64,000 bases of DNA from Bacillota bacterium (GCA_023415475.1 JAEZKL010000013.1:58990-122989), one strand, 5' to 3'; numbered from the stretch's first letter, positions 25,439-33,050 are shown. The notes: a model not told the origin generated them from the letters alone. A program made the numbers and translations.

Positions 25439-25557
25439 GCCAATGGTATTACTTCACTCAATAATTAATATGTCACAAAATGTCGAAGAAGGAATATATT
25501 ATTATTGCATAATAGAATTCTATATAAATGCAAATATATTCAAAAAGAGGTGTTTGT

Positions 25558-25743
25558 ATGAGTTTCAATAGAAATGAATCCTTTAGAGGGCATAGCTTTT
25601 ATACTTCCCGAGACAGTTTCTGGGGCGATGTTGGCGGATTAGGTGACAGGTCAAGAAGTAGATCTAGAAGCAGGTCAAGAAGCAGATCAAGAAGCAGATC
25701 TAGAAGCAGGTCAAGAAGCAGATCAAACGGTTGGTTTTGTTAG
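25558..25743 (+). CDS. Arg-Ser dipeptide-repeat peptide (13 RS units), likely kinase substrate
   Basis: Start at 25558, seven bases after AGAGG. The frame from 25528 lacks a site. The 61-residue product has an aromatic, Ser-containing head (MSFNRNESFRGHSFYTSRDS, then FWGDVGGLGD), 13 consecutive Arg-Ser pairs at residues 31-56, and the tail NGWFC with a terminal Cys. Arg is always AGA/AGG, and Ser is AGC, AGT, TCA or TCT in a patterned 36-base repeat. There is no signal peptide or membrane segment. RS tracts of this kind are phosphorylated by dedicated kinases in eukaryotes, and Ser/Arg/Lys-rich coat proteins are phosphorylated in Bacillus spores. A protein kinase gene starts 24 bases later. 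Confidence 0.8.
   Translation: MSFNRNESFRGHSFYTSRDSFWGDVGGLGDRSRSRSRSRSRSRSRSRSRSRSRSRSNGWFC
25648..25725 (+). repeat. Coding microsatellite-like RS repeat, imperfect 36-base period
   Basis: Thirteen six-base units encode Arg-Ser. Naming AGGTCA=A, AGAAGC=B, AGATCT=C and AGATCA=D, the order is A B' C B A B D B C B A B D (B' = AGAAGT). This is a 36-base higher-order period with the first block shortened. Unequal exchange would change RS number without breaking the frame. Confidence 0.85.
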
Positions 25744-25767
25744 AAGATCATTAATTATGAGTCGCTT

Positions 25768-26514
25768 ATGAGTCTTCATCTAAAAACTAAGATCGGTTAT
25801 TTGGATAAATACTACAAAGAGAACGATACAATAGACATTTATACCATTCAAGAATTATTAGGGGAGGGACGATATGGAATAGTATATCTGGCTGTTGATG
25901 AGGATAAGAATAAATATGTTATAAAGCAACTAAAGAAAAAGATGATAAAAAAAAATAAAGATAAAATGTATTATGAAGAATTGAGTTTAAAGACGTTACA
26001 TCATACTAATTTTCCGAAGTTCATTTCAAGATTTGAAGACAAGGACAGAGAAGGTTATATACTTGAATATATAGATGGAGAAGTATTTGAAGATATCATA
26101 CGAAAAGAAAAATATCAATTCAACCGTGAAGAGATTTATGAGGTCTGCAGTCAGCTGCTTGATATGGTGGAGATATTGCATAGCCACAATATTATTCATG
26201 GTGACATTAGGTTACCAAATATCATAAGAAAGGATAACAAAGAGCTTTCACTGGTTGATTTTGGTCTTGCAAGAATAATGGATCATGATTACTATACTAA
26301 GGAGTTGGATTACTGGTATATTGGTGATTTTTTAATTCATCTATACTATACAACTTATCAAAAAGTAAGCAGAATCGATAGACCTTGGTTTAAAGAGCTA
26401 GACTTGAAGCCAGAAGAAACAGTTTTTTTAAAAAGACTTATGGGAATTGAAAAAACCTATGAAAATATTCATGAAATCAGGCAACAGTTGAATAAAATTA
26501 AGAATAGTTGTTAA
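25768..26514 (+). CDS. Small soluble eukaryotic-type protein kinase
   Basis: Its 248 residues hold little more than a kinase fold. Gly-rich loop GEGRYGIVYLAVD (32-44), VAIK-like Lys53 (VIKQLKKK), alpha-C Glu near 70-71, catalytic loop HGDIRLPN (H144, D146, N151) and DFG at 164-166 (LVDFGLARIM). The HRD Arg is Gly and the Lys two residues after the catalytic Asp is Arg, as in some divergent kinases, but all metal- and ATP-contact positions are filled, so it is probably active. The activation segment and C-lobe are short. There is no membrane helix, PASTA or other domain. No clear ribosome site precedes the ATG; a four-codon frame starting at 25757 overlaps it, so translation may be coupled. 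Confidence 0.8.
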   Translation: MSLHLKTKIGYLDKYYKENDTIDIYTIQELLGEGRYGIVYLAVDEDKNKYVIKQLKKKMIKKNKDKMYYEELSLKTLHHTNFPKFISRFEDKDREGYILEYIDGEVFEDIIRKEKYQFNREEIYEVCSQLLDMVEILHSHNIIHGDIRLPNIIRKDNKELSLVDFGLARIMDHDYYTKELDYWYIGDFLIHLYYTTYQKVSRIDRPWFKELDLKPEETVFLKRLMGIEKTYENIHEIRQQLNKIKNSC

Positions 26515-26520
26515 ATAAAA

Positions 26521-26653
26521 ACCATGAGGTTTGATATTCTAGGATATTAAATCTCATGGTATCTATTTGCTAGTAAGCAAATGTGAGCAAAGTGAACTTA
26601 AGTTCACTTAAGTAAGCTTGCTTACAAAAATGCGGGCTCACATATGCGAATAA
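26521..26653. repeat. Multi-palindromic intergenic element, copy A
   Basis: First a hairpin, ACCATGAGGTTT (26521-26532) with AAATCTCATGGT (26549-26560), which may end the kinase transcript. Then GCAAATGTGAGC (26577-26588) pairs with GCTCACATATGC (26636-26647), 11 of 12. Inside are a perfect 20-base palindrome at 26590-26609 (arms AAGTGAACTT/AAGTTCACTT) and a GTAAG/CTTAC hairpin (26612-26625). GTAAGCAAATGTGAGCAA (26573-26590) recurs exactly, inverted, at 44820-44837. Confidence 0.6.
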
Positions 26654-26767
26654 TGACTGTAACAGGCATGGGAGAATCTCACGTTACGTGTTACTTACGG
26701 TTCATCTATCTTAATGTGCTATAACTCTATTAATACTTATTAAAGATTAGTAGGAAGAGGTATTTTA

Positions 26768-27331
26768 ATGAAACCTTATGGGAAGATAATGGGATTTTAT
26801 CAGGACAGTTTTCGAGCTAACCTATTTACAACAGAACCCTTTCGAATGATTGGCCTTATTGATGTAGCAATACGTTATTATTATGGGATCGAAAGAGTAA
26901 CTCTGGCCTTCTTTAGATCCTCTGGTACCAACAGCGGTAAAGTTCAGGGATTATGGTACCCCATCGTTGGAGTTAAGATACATACAGGTGAATTTACAGA
27001 GTTTACCAAATATATTAATTGTGTACTTACGGAAACTACGAAAGATGGATATGCAGATGAGGGATGGTTGGCAAAATCGCTTTTTTTCAGAGGTAAGAAG
27101 GATGGAATGGAATTAAGAGGCTTTTCCTGCGGAGTCCATAAGGAATACTTATTTGAAATTGGAAAGAATCTCAGCTTTCTCTATGAAAATAACATGTATC
27201 ACCTTATAAAGGAGATGGATGCAAAGTTCATCAATTCAACCGTGACACTAAATAATAAGCTTTATAATAATACACGTACCCAACGAGAGAATTATGAGCG
27301 TTTCATTCATGATATTTATAGAGGAGGTTAA
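26768..27331 (+). CDS. Conserved-looking hypothetical protein downstream of the kinase
   Basis: The 187-residue frame starts after GGAAGAGG (about 26752-26759), a usable ribosome site. I do not recognise it. It is soluble and mixed alpha/beta in character, with aromatic-rich N-terminal text (FRMIGLIDVAIRYYYG), SSGTNSGKVQGLWYPIVG and a charged C-terminal helix. No signal peptide or catalytic motif is evident. Its promoter must lie after the palindromic element, so it may or may not belong to the RS-peptide/kinase unit. Confidence 0.6.
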   Translation: MKPYGKIMGFYQDSFRANLFTTEPFRMIGLIDVAIRYYYGIERVTLAFFRSSGTNSGKVQGLWYPIVGVKIHTGEFTEFTKYINCVLTETTKDGYADEGWLAKSLFFRGKKDGMELRGFSCGVHKEYLFEIGKNLSFLYENNMYHLIKEMDAKFINSTVTLNNKLYNNTRTQRENYERFIHDIYRGG

Positions 27332-27541
27332 GGACTGTTTATTAATTATATCGTAGATCAACAAAAGGATTGCCCCTGATAATATTGTTGCAGAAGAAAA
27401 ATAGTTGATTTATAGTATATATAATAGAAATTCACTTGAGTTGCGAAAATAAGAGTGAAGTTACATATCAAATTATAAGCTTGCGGGCTTGCCTTTGAAG
27501 CCGTTGCTTTCCTGTGAACAAAAGAAAAAGAGGGATTGTAT

Positions 27542-28936
27542 ATGAAACAGTATGATGTAGTGATTATTGGCGGTGCTACAAGCGGAAGCTTTCTGGCGCG
27601 CCGCCTGGCCGAGGCCGGAAGGAACGTTCTGGTTCTCGAAGCCAAGCCGGAAGAGAAGGTCGGAACGAAATATGATATTTTCCATATCGGCGAGCCGGAC
27701 TTCGCACGCTTTGGCCTGCCTCTTCCGCAAGCGGGAGAGGATCTGGCTTTCAAATTTACGGGCGGTACCAATTACTCCGCCTTTGACAAGCATCCAAAGC
27801 CCAGCGGCGGTACGGTTATCGGGATGCACATGCACCTATATACCCTTCGGATGAACCGCTGGGCTATTGAGGCAGGTGCGAAATTCCTGTACGGCGCACG
27901 CTTTGTTGAGCTTCTGTACACAGACGGCAGAATCAGCGGCCTCGTCTACGAGCAGGACGGGCAGAGCATATCGGTCGGCACAAAACTTGTTGCCGACTGC
28001 TCCGGTATCCCGTCCGTTGTCCGCAGGCAGCTGCCAGATGGATACGGTGTGGAAAATTTCGAGATCACATCCTCGGATATGTTCTATGTAATTCTGCGTT
28101 ATGTACGATATCTGGACGAAAAGGACTATATCAAGCAAAGTCGTTCCTGGCCCTTCTACAAGACTTGGGAAGCACCGCAGGAAGACCAGCGCGGAGCGAT
28201 TCTTGGTGTGGGTGCCAATTTATCCTTCGAGACGGGCGAGCAAATTTACAAGAATTTCGAGACCGCTGTCAGGCTCCCACGACACGAGCTGCAGTACATC
28301 GAGCGCGGTGCCACACCCTATCGCAGACCGCCCTATTCGTTTATAGCGGACGGTTTCCTCGTCTCCGGCGACGCAGCCTGCTTGACTAAACCCAGCGCCG
28401 GCGAGGGCGTTACCTCTAGCATGGTGCAGCTGGAAATCTCGGCGCAGGTCATAGGTAACCTGCTCGCACAGGAGAAGCCCCTCAGCCGTGAGAACCTCTG
28501 GACTATCAACAAGCGCTACAACGACGCGCAAGGCAAAGCCTTTGCCAACCAGATGGCCACACTGGTGGGTGCCGTCGCAACGAGCGACCGGGAGAACGAT
28601 TTCTTCTTCGAGAAAGACGTGATTTTCTCCAAGAAGTCGTTCGAGGCCATGGGCGAGGGTAAAGAGCTCCGTTTCAGTACCGGCGAGTTGCTTGGCATGG
28701 CTGGTAAGATGCTGGGTGGTATTCTTTGCGGGAGACTCCGCCTCTCCACAGTCCGGGCACTGCTGCGCGCGATGCAAAACGGCAACAGGATCGCCTCGCT
28801 GTATGCCGCATATCCCGAGACGCCTGAGGGTTTTAACACCTGGTGCACCGAGGCTAACGCGCAGTGGATGCGCTGCGGCTCCATGGTGGATGCACTACAA
28901 CAGAGCAATACATGGAAGCATTTACCGAAATCATAA
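27542..28936 (+). CDS. FAD-dependent oxidoreductase of the geranylgeranyl-reductase-like group
   Basis: Start at 27542 (MKQYDVVIIGGATSGSF) with AGAGGG seven bases upstream; a TTG six bases earlier is less likely. The 464 residues begin with the FAD dinucleotide motif GGATSGSFLARRLAEAGRN, then LVLEAKPEEKVG. Later come LVADCSGIPSVVRRQL and FLVSGDAACLTKPSAGEGV, the GD motif that contacts FAD ribityl. Family members reduce isoprenoid chains or oxidise/hydroxylate diverse substrates; this one's substrate is unknown. Base composition is plainly higher in G+C, and codons are C/G-ending, unlike both neighbours, which suggests recent acquisition of a single gene. Confidence 0.75.
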   Translation: MKQYDVVIIGGATSGSFLARRLAEAGRNVLVLEAKPEEKVGTKYDIFHIGEPDFARFGLPLPQAGEDLAFKFTGGTNYSAFDKHPKPSGGTVIGMHMHLYTLRMNRWAIEAGAKFLYGARFVELLYTDGRISGLVYEQDGQSISVGTKLVADCSGIPSVVRRQLPDGYGVENFEITSSDMFYVILRYVRYLDEKDYIKQSRSWPFYKTWEAPQEDQRGAILGVGANLSFETGEQIYKNFETAVRLPRHELQYIERGATPYRRPPYSFIADGFLVSGDAACLTKPSAGEGVTSSMVQLEISAQVIGNLLAQEKPLSRENLWTINKRYNDAQGKAFANQMATLVGAVATSDRENDFFFEKDVIFSKKSFEAMGEGKELRFSTGELLGMAGKMLGGILCGRLRLSTVRALLRAMQNGNRIASLYAAYPETPEGFNTWCTEANAQWMRCGSMVDALQQSNTWKHLPKS

Positions 28937-28949
28937 GGATGTGATGTAT

Positions 28950-29537
28950 ATGAAAATTAGAGAAGCCAGACAGATTTATGATGCTCAGATACAAGCATAT
29001 CAAGAGCAGAAACTGGCATTGTCAAAGCAACAGCAAGAACTTAAGGAAAAGATGAATTCTACTCCTAATGGACAGGATTTGTTTGCGTCTGAAGCTGCTA
29101 TATTGGAGCTTACTTTTAATGCTGTGAATGAAAAGCAAATAGAGTACGAGAAATATATGAGCAAGCTTTCGGAACAGTGGACTGCTCAGGCAAATGCTCT
29201 TGCAGGCGATCAACAGGGTGATGCTATGGCAGAATATGTAGAAGACCTTGGTAAAATCATTGAAGTTGCCAGACGTATCATGAAGGGCGGAACTGTGCCA
29301 GCATTTGATGAGAAAAAACTCATGGAATATAGTACAGTAATGTATCAATCAGCAAAAAATATTGGTGCGTTGGCAAAGCTTAAAAAGAAGGAAGAGTATG
29401 ATTCACTTTGGGATGATGAGGAAGAAAAAGTATATGAAGATCCTACAGAAGCAGCTGATAATACAGAGGCATTTTCTGACGGACCGGAGATTGTAAATGT
29501 TTCAGACACTATGACTGCTACTGTTCCTGAAGAATGA
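28950..29537 (+). CDS. Hypothetical coiled-coil protein
   Basis: Start at 28950 (MKIREARQIYDAQ); an ATG at 28944 is also possible, and AAGGA at 28935-28939 could serve either. About 195 residues, rich in Gln, Glu, Lys and Ala, with heptad-like helices at about 1-110 (YQEQKLALSKQQQELKEKM and neighbours) and an acidic C-terminus (WDDEEEKVYEDPTEAADN). No signal peptide. I do not recognise a named family. Composition is again low G+C, unlike the preceding gene. The ArsC/Spx-like gene starts 39 bases later. Confidence 0.65.
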   Translation: MKIREARQIYDAQIQAYQEQKLALSKQQQELKEKMNSTPNGQDLFASEAAILELTFNAVNEKQIEYEKYMSKLSEQWTAQANALAGDQQGDAMAEYVEDLGKIIEVARRIMKGGTVPAFDEKKLMEYSTVMYQSAKNIGALAKLKKKEEYDSLWDDEEEKVYEDPTEAADNTEAFSDGPEIVNVSDTMTATVPEE

Positions 29538-29576
29538 TATCAGGAGCAAAAATGTGACCTCGAGGAGCGTGATTTT

Positions 29577-29924
29577 ATGTTATTTATTTGTTATCCGAAA
29601 TGTTCTACCTGCCAAAAAGCCAAGAAGTGGCTTGATGATAATGGTATTATTTATTTAGAAAGGCATATTAAGGATGAAAATCCTTCAGAAGAAGAATTAC
29701 GTGAGTGGCACAAGAAGAGTGGATTGCCTCTCAAGAAGTTCTTCAATACAAGTGGACTTCAGTATAAGAGCCTTAAACTGAAAGAAAAGCTGCCGACAAT
29801 GCTTGAAGAAGAACAATACAAATTGCTGGCCACTGATGGAATGCTTGTAAAGCGTCCTTTGCTGATAACAGATGATGCCGTTGTACTGGGCTTCAAAGAA
29901 GCTGAGTACAAGGAACTGAAATAA
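29577..29924 (+). CDS. ArsC/Spx family thioredoxin-fold protein
   Basis: 115 residues, a normal length. The N-terminal CxxC (YPKCSTCQKAKKWLDD) and the conserved Arg-Pro of VKRPLLITDD mark the ArsC/Spx/YffB fold. Spx-type members bind RNA polymerase and respond to thiol stress. Arsenate-reductase-type members usually have a single N-terminal Cys with different spacing, so a YffB/MgsR/Spx-like role is more likely than arsenate reduction. GAGGAGCGTGATTTT precedes the ATG. Confidence 0.75.
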   Translation: MLFICYPKCSTCQKAKKWLDDNGIIYLERHIKDENPSEEELREWHKKSGLPLKKFFNTSGLQYKSLKLKEKLPTMLEEEQYKLLATDGMLVKRPLLITDDAVVLGFKEAEYKELK

Positions 29925-29960
29925 CAGACACTGAAAGGAAGTGATGAACTAATGATATTA

Positions 29961-30030
29961 GGTACATCCACAAAATATTTACTCCATGCAAAGTGTTAAT
30001 TAGGTGGATTTACATGGAGTAGTTACCACC
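29961..30030 (+). promoter_or_regulatory. Leader with interleaved inverted repeats (pseudoknot-like) before the GNAT gene
   Basis: ATCCAC (29966-29971) can pair with GTGGAT (30004-30009), and ACTCCATG (29981-29988) with CATGGAGT (30013-30020). The two pairings interleave, as in an H-type pseudoknot. GGTGG (30003-30007) could alternatively pair with CCACC (30026-30030), which would compete with the first helix. Confidence 0.35.
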
Positions 30031-30080
30031 AATTGAACTTTGTATAATTTATTTTCAAATTTAAATTATGGAGGTTCAAA

Positions 30081-30533
30081 ATGAAAATTCAAATAGTGAA
30101 AGAAAATAAAAAAGATTTTATAGACTTATTGTTATTAGCAGATGAGCAAGAGAACATGATTGATAAATATCTCGAAAGAGGTATTATGTTTGCTTTATAT
30201 GATAATGATTTAAAAGGGATCTGTGTAGTAACTAAAGAGGCTGATAAAATCTATGAATTAAAAAATATTGCTATATATAAAGAATTTCAAGGTCATGGCT
30301 ATGGAAGGCTATTGATTGAGCATATTTTTGAATACTTTAAAAGTGATTGTGATACTATGTATGTGGGAACAGGTGATAGTCCTTTAATAATGCACTTTTA
30401 CAAAAAATGTGGTTTCATGGAGTCTCATAGAATTAAAGATTTTTTTATTGATAATTATGATAAACCAATTTACGAGTGTGGAAAGCAATTAATTGACATG
30501 GTATACTTGAAAAAAGACCTTAAGTTACGATGA
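30081..30533 (+). CDS. GNAT family N-acetyltransferase
   Basis: 150 residues with the acetyl-CoA signature IAIYKEFQGHGYGRLLIEHI (motif A, Q/RxxGxG/A) and a C-terminal HFYKKCGFMESHRIKDFF segment. Substrate unknown. GGAGG lies eight bases upstream of the ATG. It stands alone between a structured leader and a strong hairpin. Confidence 0.85.
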   Translation: MKIQIVKENKKDFIDLLLLADEQENMIDKYLERGIMFALYDNDLKGICVVTKEADKIYELKNIAIYKEFQGHGYGRLLIEHIFEYFKSDCDTMYVGTGDSPLIMHFYKKCGFMESHRIKDFFIDNYDKPIYECGKQLIDMVYLKKDLKLR

Positions 30534-30591
30534 TCCAATTACGGAAATGAAAGAATGTTAATACCGGGACTGCGAAGATATCTTAGCTAAT

Positions 30592-30640
30592 GTATAGCGT
30601 GGATTAGTTGGTAAGTTAACTAATCCACGCTATACTTGTT
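30592..30640. terminator. Long perfect hairpin downstream of the GNAT gene
   Basis: GTATAGCGT plus GGATTAGTT (30592-30609) pairs without mismatch to 30618-30635, an 18-bp stem on an 8-base loop. The T run after it is weak (TTGTTTC). The rest, to 30908, shows only A+T-rich DNA with no gene. Confidence 0.6.
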
Positions 30641-30908
30641 TCAAAAAAAGTGGCTGAAAACATAGACTTGCAGAAGGAAAGTTAATGATTATAGAATTCT
30701 CAGGCTAAGCACTTATAAAGTTTTGACTGTTATTCTATACAAAACGAATCACAAGGATAAATCTTAGCATATATTATACCATACTATATTTATTGTAAGT
30801 AAAATATGTATAAGAATACATTAGTTATATTTATTAATGAATGTTTATAGAAGCTTGGATAGTCATTACCGTTCTCTGAATAATATAAAAGTGAAAGAGG
30901 TTTGGAAT

Positions 30909-31355
30909 GTGAGAGAACTTAATCCTAAAAAAGTATTTGTACAATATCGGGATATTATGAGACCATATGAGCCTGTGAGGGACAGAAGCTATACTATTAC
31001 ACATTCGGATACAACAGCAGAACTATTTGTGTTTGTTGCAACAAATTACGCTGAAGATCAAATTACAAGAATGCGTGACGAGGTAAGGATTTCCTGGAAG
31101 CAATATAAAAAAGGGCTCGTATTATTTGGTACCGTGCTTGTGGATGGCTATGGTGTAGTAGAAAAAGCTTCGATAAGAAATAAGATTTTCTATAACGAAA
31201 TGCCTACTGCACTTCATGCCTTACGTCAAGCTGACAGATTCTTATTTGACAAAGAACCTAATCTTGACAATACTCCGGTGTATATTCACTTTATTTCAAA
31301 TAATCCTATATATGACAAGACATATGATTTTGGAGTGATTGGCAGCTATAAGTAA
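30909..31355 (+). CDS. Staygreen (SGR/Mg-dechelatase) family protein, bacterial type
   Basis: I prefer the GTG at 30909, eight bases after AGAGG, because family similarity begins there (LNPKKVFVQYRD). An in-frame ATG at 30837 has no ribosome site. The 148 residues carry the staygreen core: RSYTITHSDTTAELFV (H32, D34), MRDEVRISW, IFYNEMPTALHALRQADRFL and PVYIHFISNNPIYDKTYDFG. Plant SGR removes Mg from chlorophyll a, and bacterial homologues are known. No tetrapyrrole or photosynthesis gene is visible here, so the natural substrate in this anaerobe is open. Confidence 0.75.
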   Translation: MRELNPKKVFVQYRDIMRPYEPVRDRSYTITHSDTTAELFVFVATNYAEDQITRMRDEVRISWKQYKKGLVLFGTVLVDGYGVVEKASIRNKIFYNEMPTALHALRQADRFLFDKEPNLDNTPVYIHFISNNPIYDKTYDFGVIGSYK

Positions 31356-31460
31356 TAGACGAGATAACACGATAGGTTTTTGAACACAATAAAATAGTAA
31401 TTGTATAATTCCTCATTCTAGTACAGATAATATGGTATAACCAGAAGGAGGAAATAGATA

Positions 31461-32108
31461 ATGAATAAACTACTTTATATAGTTGCTAATTCAAAACCTG
31501 AAGACATATCTTCAAGTAAAACAGTAGCGCGAGCCTTAGTTAACAGTATTGTAGATAAATATAAGGATTTAAGCCTGGAAGAATTGGATTTATATAATGA
31601 ACATATTCCGCGACCAAAGTATAACTATTTTAGTGGCCGCAGTACATTAGTAAATGCAGAAGCTCTTTCAAAAATGACAGCGCAAGAACAAAATGATGTA
31701 CAACAAATGTCAAAGCTATGTGATCAGTTTGTAGCAGCTTCGGTTTACATCGTAGCTTCTCCTATGTGGAGTCTGTCATTTCCAGCAATACTGAAAGATT
31801 ATATCGATTGTATTGTTCAGGCAGAAAAGACAATAACTTTTAAAGATAATAAGCCGGAAGGACTTTTAAATGATAGACCACGGACATTTATTTATGTTCA
31901 ATCCTCCGGTGCCAATGTTCCGTGGATAATGAAGCCTATTCTTGATAAAGGTCTAAACTATGTGGAAAATATTATGAAGTTTATTGGGATAAGCAAATTT
32001 GAAGAACTTTTGATAGATGGTACGGGGACTACAGAAACAGAAAAGGCTGAGGCGATAGAAAAAGCAAAATACAAAATAGATAACATTATAGAGCAAATAC
32101 AATTTTAG
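31461..32108 (+). CDS. azoR: FMN-dependent NADH-azoreductase (AzoR family)
   Basis: 215 residues with the flavodoxin-2-like pattern of azoreductases: LLYIVANSKPEDISSSKTVA at the phosphate loop, SPMWSLSFPAILKDYIDCI at the FMN/dimer site, and YVQSSGANVPW. It probably reduces quinones, azo dyes or other electrophiles with NADH. AGGAGG lies upstream of the ATG. A terminator follows. Confidence 0.85.
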   Translation: MNKLLYIVANSKPEDISSSKTVARALVNSIVDKYKDLSLEELDLYNEHIPRPKYNYFSGRSTLVNAEALSKMTAQEQNDVQQMSKLCDQFVAASVYIVASPMWSLSFPAILKDYIDCIVQAEKTITFKDNKPEGLLNDRPRTFIYVQSSGANVPWIMKPILDKGLNYVENIMKFIGISKFEELLIDGTGTTETEKAEAIEKAKYKIDNIIEQIQF

Positions 32109-32143
32109 TTTATTTATATATGTGATGATCATGGTGTTAATTT

Positions 32144-32174
32144 AAGCAGGTAACTATCCGTTATCTGCTTTTAT
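32144..32174 (+). terminator. Terminator of the azoreductase gene
   Basis: AAGCAGGTAA (32144-32153) pairs with TTATCTGCTT (32161-32170), one G-U pair, seven-base loop, then TTTATT. Confidence 0.75.
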
Positions 32175-32202
32175 TGATTCATGACAAGTGAATTGATTTA
32201 TT
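32174..32202 (+). repeat. Dispersed repeat, copy 2 (without insert)
   Basis: TTCATGACAA followed by GTGAATTGATTTAT matches the flanks of the element at 4490-4556, where 40 further bases lie between two copies of the 10-base repeat. As there, it directly follows a terminator. Confidence 0.4.
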
Positions 32203-32310
32203 AATTGTTAAGCATCAATAACGAATATCTATGAAAGATAGGTAGATTTGTATAAAATACGTGATTTGCATAATAATAGAACATGAAATTAACTTTGGAG
32301 GTGTAGTATT

Positions 32311-33039
32311 ATGAATGAAGCACTAGTGGTTATGGTAAGGGGTATCATAAGTTATTTTTCACTGCTTATTTTTGCGCGTATTCTAGGTAAGGAGCAGATT
32401 AGCCAATTAACTTTCTTCGATTATATCTTAGGAATTACAATTGGTTCTATTGCTTCTGAAGTAACGGTGGACCTATCCAGCCGGGCTTGGCCACATTGGG
32501 TGGGACTAGCAACTTGGGCGGTTTTAGCCTATCTAATGGAACTGATTACATTAAAATGGAGATATGCTGCTAAGTATTTTGAAGGGGAACCAACAATTGT
32601 CATAATGAACGGAAAAATAATGGAAAATGTTTTAAAGAAGATGAAATTCAGGATTATGGATATTATGGAGCTTTTAAGAAATCAAGGAATCTTCGATTTA
32701 AATGAAGTGGATTTTGCCATTATTGAACCGAACGGCAGTCTTTCCGTATTAAAAAAACCTGAAAATCTACCGTTAACTCCAAAGGATATGAACATTAAGG
32801 TAACCCCTACCGGAATCAGTACGGAGCTAATCTATGAAGGAATAATTATTGAGGAAAATCTACGTCAGATGAATAAAGATAAAAAATGGCTGATGGATCA
32901 ATTAAAAAAGCAAGGTATAAAAGATGTTTCCGAGGTGTTATTATTCACTCTGAACGATGCCGGAAGTATATATATTGATCAGTATAAGGATAATATCAAG
33001 AAGGTAAAAGATATCGGTGATTATAAAGGACCGTTTTAG
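32311..33039 (+). CDS. DUF421/YetF-type membrane protein
   Basis: 242 residues. The N-terminal third has three hydrophobic helices (VVMVRGIISYFSLLIFARIL, FFDYILGITIGSIASEV and WVGLATWAVLAYLMELI). RILGKEQISQLTFFDYI is the YetF-family hallmark. The soluble C-terminal domain (GEPTIVIMNGKIMENVLKKM, FAIIEPNGSLSVLKK) follows. The molecular role is not settled; the family is linked to spore germination/coat and membrane functions in Firmicutes. GGAGGTG precedes the ATG. A DUF4363 gene begins 11 bases after it, a common pairing. Confidence 0.85.
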   Translation: MNEALVVMVRGIISYFSLLIFARILGKEQISQLTFFDYILGITIGSIASEVTVDLSSRAWPHWVGLATWAVLAYLMELITLKWRYAAKYFEGEPTIVIMNGKIMENVLKKMKFRIMDIMELLRNQGIFDLNEVDFAIIEPNGSLSVLKKPENLPLTPKDMNIKVTPTGISTELIYEGIIIEENLRQMNKDKKWLMDQLKKQGIKDVSEVLLFTLNDAGSIYIDQYKDNIKKVKDIGDYKGPF

Positions 33040-33050
33040 GAGGAAGGTAC

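Noticed and set aside
25648..25725. Regular short repeats that could suggest a CRISPR-like array
   Set aside because: The units are contiguous hexamers without spacers and encode Arg-Ser throughout one frame with a good ribosome site; no cas gene is nearby.
25558..26514. RS peptide and kinase as eukaryotic contamination
   Set aside because: Flanking genes are clostridial and co-linear, the RS peptide has a Shine-Dalgarno site, and codon use and A+T richness match the neighbours.
26521..26653. Insertion sequence ends
   Set aside because: No transposase frame, paired terminal repeats or target duplication is visible; only a palindromic non-coding element.
28220..28777. 185-codon minus-strand frame
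   Set aside because: Antisense shadow caused by the high G+C of the FAD oxidoreductase gene.
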